Shown piece after piece: positions 56,446 to 64,000 of a stretch of 64,000 nt of DNA. Within the stretch, counting starts at the first letter, position 1, and each line of letters starts with the position of its first letter. A model generated the notes under the pieces. The model did not search any database. It worked only from the letters and a program-made list of their open reading frames with translations, and was not told the DNA's origin. Source of the stretch: Bisporella sp. PMI_857 (taxonomy: Eukaryota > Ascomycota > Leotiomycetes > Helotiales > Helotiaceae); NCBI GenBank assembly GCA_021307315.1, contig JAJSPD010000034.1:1-64000 (forward strand). Direction: 5' to 3'. A program made the translations under genes and the position numbers.

Positions 56446-57650
56446 ATTCTCTCAGGTCAGCCTTGCGGAATGGCGAGGTTGTTTTTTTTTTTAGGTTGTT
56501 TTTTTTTTAGGTTGTTTTTTTGGTTTATATATATATATATATATATATTGATTGTCTTTTCAAGGTTGCACAAAATAGAGATGGGTGCTTTCCGGTCGCA
56601 ATGGTTGGTTGTTGGCCACCGTAGTAGCATTTTCAACCCCCTTTTTTTTAAGGGAGATTTGGTCACCAGTCAATGAATGAATTAATAGTCAAGGTACCTG
56701 CAAATGTCTTTCATCACCACATTCTCTATACGAGCGGTTCTTTAATCATGCCTGATGATGATTAGTATCCGGAATATTTGATCCATTTTGAGCCTCATCC
56801 AAAGACAGAATAGACAGGTCACCACATGTCACTCAGTGTCAGCATTAAAATAAGAGTTTCAGCGGTGAAGAAAGCGTGATGTTCACTAATGCAGCACATT
56901 TCAACTCATCCGGTCGTGGCCACATGCCTTATTGGTGGGTAGCGAATCTTCTCCAACCAGATCTCATGATGATACCTCTAAAAGCCGACTCGTGTGCATT
57001 GGGACCGATGCACAATGGCAGAGGAGCCACGACATCACAATATTAGGTAGGAACCGTGTTGCATACGATTCGAGCGATATACGGTAGGTCCACTTTTACC
57101 CTTTTCGCTGTGTTGGATCGCATGAAGGAGAGATCCCTCACTGTATGCTATTCTATTCTGAAGGGAGAGGGACGATCCTTTTCATAAAGCATCGCTCTTC
57201 TACAGTAGCATCAGTCTCCTAGCAGTCTACCCCCTCCCTAAGAACATCCCACTCAATTGCCCATATCACCGGATCACTGCATGGTACCTGTTCGACCCAG
57301 CCAGAGGAAAGAAACATCTGTTGTGCCCTCCCTCCCAGATGTATAACGTGATCAGTGTATCGAGATCACAATCATATCAATAAGGTCGGTGACCTTTCTC
57401 TTTCTCTAGCCTATTCTTTTCCTCTTGACTTCCTGTACCATACGATGTTCAGCAATATGTCTTCCACCATGTCTTTCTCCATGTTCTGTCGTCCTCCGTT
57501 TCATCCTGATGCCCAGCTTTCTCCCCAACGATGCCCCTCAATATCGACATCAACGTCTCCCGGCGAAGCTCTCATTGGCAATGCACAGCAGAAAAGTTGA
57601 CCCACAGACAGCATACACACTGTCCTACCAAACAACCTGCAGACACAAGC
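56446..57650. promoter_or_regulatory. Divergent intergenic region, Mtg2 and conserved fungal protein
   Basis: 1.2 kb with outward-facing starts on both sides. The first 105 bp contains poly-T runs and a TA microsatellite (separate entry). A pyrimidine-rich stretch precedes the ATG at 57651. Nothing else recognisable. Confidence 0.5.
56476..56550. repeat. Poly-T/AGGTTG tandem units and (TA)n microsatellite
   Basis: Three units of AGGTTG followed by runs of T (12, 10 and 7 T as read), then TTTATATA repeated as (TA) about 13 times to 56549. This is 30-105 bp upstream of the Mtg2 start, where on the coding strand it reads as poly-A. Such poly(dA:dT) tracts commonly keep promoters nucleosome-free; that role is inference here. 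The run lengths are vulnerable to sequencing error. Confidence 0.85.
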
Positions 57651-58392
57651 ATGGATCCCGATTGTGCGATTTGCTCGCAACCAGCGGCAGCACGATGCGA
57701 ATGCGAAGCCAATGCCCTTGATAAGGCCGTCTCCCAAGCCGAGCAGAAAATGATGGCTTCCATGCTCAACGAGATACGGTATGTCACCACCTACCCCACC
57801 CCCCTCTTTTCACTTCCATCGCTGCGCCAAAGATTCTTCGCTCCGGTGCTGGCCTCAAAGCTAACTCTTCTACAGATCCTGGGTCCGAGCCCATGCCCAA
57901 GATTATATCCTGACCCTCTTCACCACACTCTCCACCCGCCGCCGACAAGTCCATGCCCAGCATATCAACACCATAACATCGCGCGCATACGCACACTACC
58001 GGCTCCCACCCCACCCCTCTGAGCTCGCAGCCGCTGACTCTGAACTCAAGCGCGGCATCGACGACGACTGGAAGGCCGCAGTACAACGGTATCCCGAGGT
58101 CCTAGAGTACTTCTATAGCCTGGTGGATCTAAGTTTGCCGGGTGATGATGAGAGCTGTGTGAGGGACCCGCCGTTAAGTGCGCTGGGTGGAGGAGGAAAA
58201 CGCGGACGGGTCAGGGTTGGTGGTGGAGAGGTGTTCGGGGAGGTTGGTGGAGGGGAGAGGAGGAGAAGGAGGAGTCGTCCGCGAGTGGAGACCACCGTTG
58301 ATCTGGGGGAGCCGGTTAGGAGGGATCGCAGGAGGAGGCCTGAGGTTGCGTTCGCGCCGATGCCGAATTATGGGTATGTGCACCAATACTGA
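57651..58392 (+). CDS. Conserved fungal protein of unknown function
   Basis: Two exons, 57651-57778 and 57876-58392, with a 97-bp intron, give 214 aa. It starts MDPDCAICSQPAAARCECEA, with a C-x2-C and C-x-C Cys pattern suggesting a small metal site. Next is a helical region (SQAEQKMMASMLNEIR, SWVRAHAQDYILTLF), then SELKRGIDDDWKAAVQRYPE and LEYFYSLVDLSLPGDDE, which I recall as a conserved segment of uncharacterised Pezizomycotina proteins. The C-terminus is Gly/Arg-rich and basic (RRRRRSRPR), perhaps nuclear or RNA-binding; that is inference. Confidence 0.75.
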
Positions 58393-59392
58393 GTGAGATG
58401 CGGGATATATCTCGAGAAGGGAAAGATATGGATGTGGTTTTGGACAAAAGCTTATTGTGGTCAAGGGACGATTATCCGCCGAGCAGCGGTTACAGACATG
58501 TGGATGGCTTGGATCCGAGGAGAAGATACTAGGTGGATGTTGCATTTGCCTGAAGTTGGATGCGCACCGGCGGGGCAAACCACAGAACCTGAGATTGGAG
58601 GCACATCAGGCAAGAAGGGCTTTACCGAACGATAGATCATTGTGTATACGTTTGTCCTGTTGGGACGGGATTATGAAAAGCTGAGGCGGCCTTGAGGGAT
58701 CGCTTACTAGCGAGGTAAAAGGGGCAAGGCATACTTAAGGTGGCGAGGCATATTCGATTCTTCGTACTGCATTTAGCGAGATCATAAGGGTTTTGGCGTT
58801 GTTATTTAGCGACTGCGAGCGTGCTTCTCTTCTCCGTCATGAGCATAGAACGACGATGTTCCCAATGAAAAGATGTTGTACTGAAATAAAGATATTTTGG
58901 CCTCCCTTTGACGCTTGCTGCATGTGCTTGTTGTAGCAGATCGCATAGCAAGTATATTTTGTTATAAAGATGTATACCTTATCGGTTTTTAATTTTAGTA
59001 AAGAAGGTTGATGATCTGGGCGAAGGAAAGGTTGCAATGTGCAACCCCTGCGCAAGATGTTAAACCTCTTTCAGAATAATCAGTACAAGAATTCTCACTA
59101 TTCACAGCATAATCAAACTAACGGGCACATATACAAAACATTTGGTTTTAAGAATGCATTGCGTAGGGATGTTTTTTCCTTTGATCAGATGCAACCTGAT
59201 TCTAACCAAAAGGCTTGCACTAAATTACAGGCTAGAAATATGTAGAAAGTCCCTTGACCCAGACCTCAGGCCGTTTCAGGAAAACAACGAGGAGCGAGAA
59301 ACGTCCACCTGAACTTTTGGGGGTCCTTAAAACGATGCAAGAATTTTGAGAGTGAGCTAGAGGTTCCAAGGGTTGGGATGAGGTGAGGAGGC
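58393..59392. other. Intergenic
   Basis: 1 kb separating two converging genes. Short ORFs only, none credible. Confidence 0.45.
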
Positions 59393-61046
59393 TTATGCGT
59401 CATCTTCGAGCTTGGCTTCCTTGAGGTCCGCAGTGGCGTCGGCGAGAGCAGCATCCTCAAGAGCAATCTCGTTGGCAACGGATCCTCCTTCATCAACGGA
59501 AGCAGTGGCCTTGGTCTCGCCGTGGCCATTTACTGGAGTAGGGTGTGGAGTTGAAGATGCTGCGGAATCTTCGGCGTCTAGGCGCTCGACTTCCTTCTTG
59601 GCCTTTGCGATGTTCTGTATCTCCTTATCAGCAGTTTTTCTAGAGATTTAATTCATAGTAACATACCTTCTTGGTCTGCTCATCTTGATCTTGCTTCCAG
59701 AAGTCAAGCTTAGCCTTGACCTTCTCGCGGACTGCAGGAATGTCATCTGCGGACATGGGAGGATCGATGCCCATGAGAGAGCAGTCTTCCATAACACTAG
59801 GTGGGCAACTGTACTTTCCACTGGTGGCTGGTGCGCTAGATTCGGCAGCCTTACGGCCCTTTTTTCCTTTCTTCCCGCCAGTGCCTTTGAAGTAGTCTTC
59901 TTCTTCCTTCTTAACAACTTTGACTCCCTTGAAGCCGGAATCATCAACAGTCCGTCCAGCTTGAATAGCGAATTGGGATGGTGCCTTGAGAGGAGCATTT
60001 TCTTTGGTGTATGATGGATCAAGGAAACGGAGAAGACTCTCGGCGCGACGAATCTCATCAAGATATGCCTTGTCACTGGCTTCATCCAAGAGTCTTTGAG
60101 CACGCTCCTTCTTCTTTTCTTTTTCAAATGCCTCTTGTTCGGCCTTTCGTCTCTCACGTGCCTTCTCACGCGCTTGGTACTCGTACTGTTTAAAAGCCCT
60201 GCCTGCCTGGTAATGATCGTCCTTCAGCTTCTTGATGGCTAGCCACTTCTCTTGAGCAATGTCCCGCAATTTCTTGCTGTCATCCCTAAGGCTCGAGATA
60301 TTTTTGTAGGCATCATCTTGTTCAGCTTTAATGGCATCCAATTCAGCTTGGAGTTTCGAATACCTCTCTGAAAGTGCCTTAGACTCGGGGTTATCTAAAG
60401 TACCTCGAAGGGTGGCAAGCTTCTTCTTCTCTTCCTCAATTGCTTTCTCTTGCGCCGCGAAGTCAGGGAAAGCTTTTCTTTGCCGGCGCAGGGTGGAGAT
60501 TTCCGCGAGCTTTTTTTTCTCATCCACAATCTTCAGCTTGCCAGACTCCACTTCGTGGTCCAAGTCCTTGATCTTTCGATCAATTTCATCTAGGCTTTTG
60601 AACGGAGTCTGACTGCGGGCGTTGTTCCTTTGGGTCTGGAGGCTCTTGACCTTTTCATCAAGCTTTTTGACCTCATCCATCGTTTTCTCCCGTCCAGACT
60701 TTCCCGATTGCTGTTTCTCCCGGATCGTCTTCAATTCTGCGATCAGTTCTTGGCGTCGCTTTCCCTGAGGTGTTTCCTTGTCCTTGTTGGGAATTGCGCT
60801 CTTTACCTTAGTATTGGCAGCATCCTGCACATTCCAAATCAGTCATCGTTCTATGTTTGTGCCCACAGAGGGCATGGCGCATGAAGTGATGGAGCGAAGG
60901 ACACTTACAAACTTGGCTTGGGCATCTGCATGTTCCTTTTCGGCCTTCTTGAGCGCAGATTTGAATGCGTCCTCATCAGGCTTTTCCGGCTTCTCGAAGA
61001 CCTTGGTCTTCTTGTCCTCGACGGACGGAGTTGCAACGTCGGCCAT
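59393..61046 (-). CDS. BFR1: Bfr1 homologue (mRNP/polysome-associated, nuclear segregation protein)
   Basis: Three exons, 61046-60909, 60824-59667 and 59614-59393, give 505 aa. Nearly the whole protein is coiled coil (KKLDEKVKSLQTQRNNARSQ, ALSERYSKLQAELDAIKAE, ARERRKAEQEAFEKEKKK). Family marks include NKDKETPQGKRRQELIAEL in the N-terminal part and the C-terminal motif SGKYSCPPSVMEDCSLMGID, followed by KVKAKLDFWKQDQDEQTKK and NIAKAKKEVERLDAED. In yeast Bfr1 binds Scp160 and mRNAs at ER polysomes and affects ploidy. The last intron is 52 bp; retaining it would end the protein with VCYYELNL instead. Divergent from rpb5. Confidence 0.9.
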
Positions 61047-61508
61047 GGTAGAAAATGGGAGTGGGGTGGTTTGAAATGGTTAAACTGTAGGTTGGTAGGA
61101 TAGAGAGGAAAGATGCAATTAGTTGTCCATGCTCGCTTGACTGTGTGTTGGGAAGGGCAGGAATAGTCAGAATCTAAATATTCAATTGAACCGAATTGGC
61201 TACAGTTGCTGAATTGAATTGTGGAATTATAATGTTCACCCAGGTGGACTTTTCTACGGTGGCCGAGCAGAAACTGCGCGACCAGGGGTCTAGAGGAAGA
61301 AAGCCAACCCATTGGCTACTGTAACCCAGAACCTGTAAACTTTTCTGAAAAGAACTGGACGGCAGCCAGCCTCACCACATACACGCCAACACCTCTCCTT
61401 TGCCATCCTTCACGTCTTCATCGTGTCTCAAGACCAAAACACTTGACTTCCTCATCGCATCTTCTGGATTGAAGCGCTTCTACCTCACTCTTTTCTACTA
61501 CCACCGCC
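61047..61508. promoter_or_regulatory. Bidirectional promoter region between bfr1 and rpb5
   Basis: 462 bp between two outward-facing start codons. It should drive both housekeeping genes. A CT-rich leader precedes the rpb5 ATG. No specific motif is claimed. Confidence 0.6.
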
Positions 61509-62273
61509 ATGGACGCCTCCGATCGGGCTCAGAAGCAAATCGATGCTGGTAATAGAGAGGCCGCAAAACTTTGGCGCTGTTTGCGAACAGTCCGGGAGAT
61601 GGTTCAGGATCGAGGCTATGAGCTTGCCGAGCATGAGACCAAGCTCAGCTTGGAGGATTTCAAGGATAGGCATATCAATCAGGATGGATCTTTCAAGTAT
61701 GCGACAATCATCACCTAGCCACAGGCAACCACTAACACCCAGTCCAGTCGCAAGTCAATGAACTTCTCTGCCAACCCGAGCGCCGAAATGATCATCAAAC
61801 ACACGCCACTTCCAACACCACGAAACCCCGATCCTAGGCCTGATGTTGGGACCATCTGGGTTGAGTTCCTTGAGGATACCTCCGTCGGAATCAAACAAAT
61901 GCGCACCTTTGCACAACATCTCTCACAGCACAGCTTCCATACCGGAATCCTCATTACCTCTGTCCAGATTACCCCCGCTGCCCTCAAGATCATACCTGCA
62001 GTCTGGTCCGAAACGAAGATCGAGTGTTTTGTAGAGCAGGATCTATTGGTCAACATTACTCACCACGAATTGGTTCCAAAGCATGTCTTGCTCAGTCAGG
62101 AGGAGAGACGACAGTTGTTGACCAGATATCGCCTAAAAGACACGCAGCTTCCGCGTATTCAAGTTGGTGACCCGGTTGCGAGATATCTGGGCTTGAGACG
62201 AGGTCAGGTAGTCAAGATCATCCGGAAGTCTGAAACAGCTGGTCGGTATGCCAGTTACCGACTTTGCGTTTAA
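61509..62273 (+). CDS. RPB5: RNA polymerases I, II and III common subunit Rpb5 (RPABC1)
   Basis: Two exons, 61509-61696 and 61748-62273, with a 51-bp intron, give 237 aa. The N-terminal jaw domain has [19 protein letters not shown] and NFSANPS; a [17 protein letters not shown] segment follows. The C-terminal assembly domain is essentially invariant: [58 protein letters not shown], and the universal end [10 protein letters not shown]. The intron falls between GSF and RKSMNF. This subunit forms the lower jaw of all three nuclear polymerases. Confidence 0.97.
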
Positions 62274-62845
62274 GGAGCGAGGATTTATCACAGAGCTTAG
62301 AAAATTATGGCGATTGTATGACATATGGCGTTGGGTGGAGTTGATCAGGGAAAAGCATTAAGGGAGGCGCACAAGGGACTACCAGGGATAGGTCTCTAAT
62401 ATATATAGAGGATACCACGCAGTTTGTACTTAGTGCCGAAAAAGCTTCTCACTCTCGTATCTCATTGCGGCATCGCGTTTAAAATTCCAACCGAGTGTAG
62501 CTAATAGTAGTTTAGGAATGAAATATAAGGCAATACCCTCGGGATATTGATGGCACATCTCTTATATTAGCGACATTGCATGGCATCTGCGTGTCTTACA
62601 CTCTATTCTGAAATAGAGCTCTTAAGTGTAACCTCTTGCTCGAACCATCTCCAGCAGACATACATCCTTTCGTCTCATAATTCTTTTGCTGCATTTCCTT
62701 CCCTAAGGAGGCTGCCTATCCAAAACATACTGGTCATGTGATTTCATGGATCAGGAGCTGAAACCGTCTTCCATGGACCTACTCTTATTCCATTTTATGA
62801 CAATGTTTGGAAAGAATAGTTAGTGACTTGCGAAATCGATTAATC
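62274..62845. other. Intergenic
   Basis: No gene seen between the rpb5 stop and the start of the ankyrin/coiled-coil gene. Confidence 0.45.
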
Positions 62846-64000
62846 ATGACGCCGCAACAGGAGCCATGGGAATTATTCATGATTGATGACGAAGACGAGA
62901 CACGGAAGTTGAGACATGTCGAACCTTCAGGACAACGCGACAAGAAAGAAACAGAGAGATTGAGACTTGTCGAACTTTTAAAACAACGTGAAGAAGAAAT
63001 AACAAGACTTCAAGAGGAACTATGGCGTCCATATAAGTTACTTTTGATGCAATTAAGGCTTCTAATCTAGAAATCGTGAAGGCAGCGCTTGAAATGGGGA
63101 GTGGGATAAATAGTAATGCAACCAAAAAGAGTTTGCTCACTCAAAAAGCTCCTTCTTATGATGATGAGACAGCGTTAGATGTTGCCCTCACGTGGAGACA
63201 GGATGACATAGCCATATACCTTATTAGTTTAGGAGCAAAGTCAAATTCCACAACCAGTGTGAAAGACAAAATAAGACGGTCATTTAAAAATTTTAAATCA
63301 CAAGCCCTTGTCGAAGCTTTGCTAACGACAGCAAATCTGGTATGTGATTCCAAACTAGTATCTGATTTTATATAACGATATCAATACTAGACCAGTATTT
63401 GTAATAGCCTGAATGCTCCTTTAAACGAATATAACATTCGCTTGAGCAATCGCTTCTGCATTCGCAACCGCCACGGTCCCACAAAGTCGCATATCATATC
63501 TATACTTTTCACGATGCCTTCACGATTGGCTGGGTTGAAATCGATCTTCATATCGGAGGACCAAAAGCGGGAAGAGAAGGTATGCCCCATCTATATCTGT
63601 CTGACGAACCAATGAGTTAATCCTCAAAAACATACATCTGGTGACCTTCCCCCGTCCTACTCTAGTGCATCAGAGACGGCAGACGCGGAAGTAGATTTAG
63701 CGTCCAAGAAAGAGTCGTTCGAGGAGTTGATCACAGCTAAAGAAGCAGAGATTGAAGCTCTCGAAAGAGAGAAGAGAGGTCTTCGTGCCATGCTGGATCT
63801 TGAGAACATCGAGGAGGCACAGCTGGAAAGAGATGAACTCAATCTTGAAATTAGCTTCGCGATTGGCGATGGGAAGTATTATAGATTAGCCGGAGAGAGG
63901 GATAGGCGAAGAAACGAGTCGGAGAGGAAACAGCTAAGGATGAGGAGAATTAATCTGGAATTGAAGAAGAGGTTGGATGAGGTTGAGAAATACCGTAAAA
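62846..64000 (+). CDS. Ankyrin and coiled-coil protein, runs off right edge; disrupted or incompletely resolved
   Basis: A frame beginning MTPQQEPWELFMIDDEDETR is a charged coiled coil (TERLRLVELLKQREEEITRL) ending at about 63070. Overlapping in another frame is VTFDAIKASNLEIVKAALEM and ALDVALTWRQDDIAIYLISL, an ankyrin-like pair, to a stop at 63375. Then APLNEYNIRLSNRFCIRNRH leads to SEDQKREEK at 63579, followed by GTATGC. I join it, tentatively, to 63676 (acceptor CAGAG). From there the acidic/basic coiled coil (KKESFEELITAKEAEIEALE) stays open to base 64000. The first frame change is not explained by a GT-AG intron I can find, so the 5' part may be a damaged gene. No family name is offered beyond ankyrin plus coiled coil. 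Confidence 0.5.

Noticed and set aside
58113..58578. Pro/Arg-rich minus-strand ORFs opposite the conserved fungal protein
   Set aside because: Arises from the Gly/Arg-rich plus-strand coding sequence read backwards.
59640..59667. 27-bp intron at the end of Bfr1 exon 2
   Set aside because: Too short to be spliced in fungi; the 52-bp intron ending at ATACAG restores the conserved family sequence.
1..64000. tRNA, rRNA, CRISPR arrays, bacterial operons
   Set aside because: No T-loop/box B patterns or regularly spaced direct repeats were found by eye, and the window is eukaryotic.

Overview
This 64 kb window is nuclear DNA from a filamentous ascomycete (Pezizomycotina). The evidence is genes broken by short GT-AG introns (46 to 115 bp), with CTNAC-type branch sites in many of them. 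Conserved fungal proteins are present: a listerin-type E3 ligase, a Syp1-like F-BAR protein, a BIR protein, Mtg2, Bfr1, Rpb5, a secreted DUF4360 protein and a pectin lyase. Pectin lyase plus a dead GH5 cellulase points to a plant-associated or saprotrophic fungus. Leotiomycetes (Helotiales) is my best guess, but it is inference. I saw no tRNA, rRNA or CRISPR. Exon boundaries below were built by hand from reading frames and splice motifs; except where noted, the spliced length is a multiple of three.

Layout. 0-2.5 kb: a gag-like reading frame cut by the left edge, a long hairpin and a candidate solo LTR. 2.5-4.5 kb: a thiolase-like protein with seven exons. 5-7.4 kb: a small membrane ORF, then two decayed coding relics on opposite strands, one of them a dehydrogenase (SDR) tail. 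7.7-10.9 kb: a large gene for a probable mitochondrial protein with nine tandem SYEPGAFNG repeats. 12.4-12.9 kb: a GH5 endoglucanase pseudogene. 14.2-27.6 kb: a housekeeping block with Ltn1/Rkr1, a CDK-like kinase, Syp1, a Ddr48-like low-complexity protein and an unrecognised ORF interrupted by TGA. 27.6-30.4 kb: mostly empty. 30.4-35 kb: a DUF4360 secreted protein and Bir1. 36-45.3 kb: an accessory metabolic stretch with a P450, an acyl-CoA thioesterase-like protein, an ankyrin pseudogene, an aldo-keto reductase and a secreted beta-propeller protein. 45.3-50.4 kb: gene-poor, with a divergent Elf1-like zinc-ribbon frame. 50.4-54 kb: a peroxisomal 4CL-like ligase and a pectin lyase. 54.8-62.3 kb: housekeeping again (Mtg2, a conserved fungal protein, Bfr1 and Rpb5, the last two divergent). 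The right edge holds an ankyrin/coiled-coil gene that runs off the window.

Working together: Ltn1, Rpb5, Mtg2 and Bfr1 serve transcription, ribosome quality control, mitoribosome assembly and mRNP/ER functions. The P450, thioesterase, aldo-keto reductase and 4CL-like enzymes are a plausible accessory catabolic or detoxification set, but there is no PKS, NRPS or terpene core, so I do not call a biosynthetic cluster. Two otherwise intact genes (syp1 and the pectin lyase) each carry one extra base in a four-base homopolymer, which looks more like sequence error than decay.
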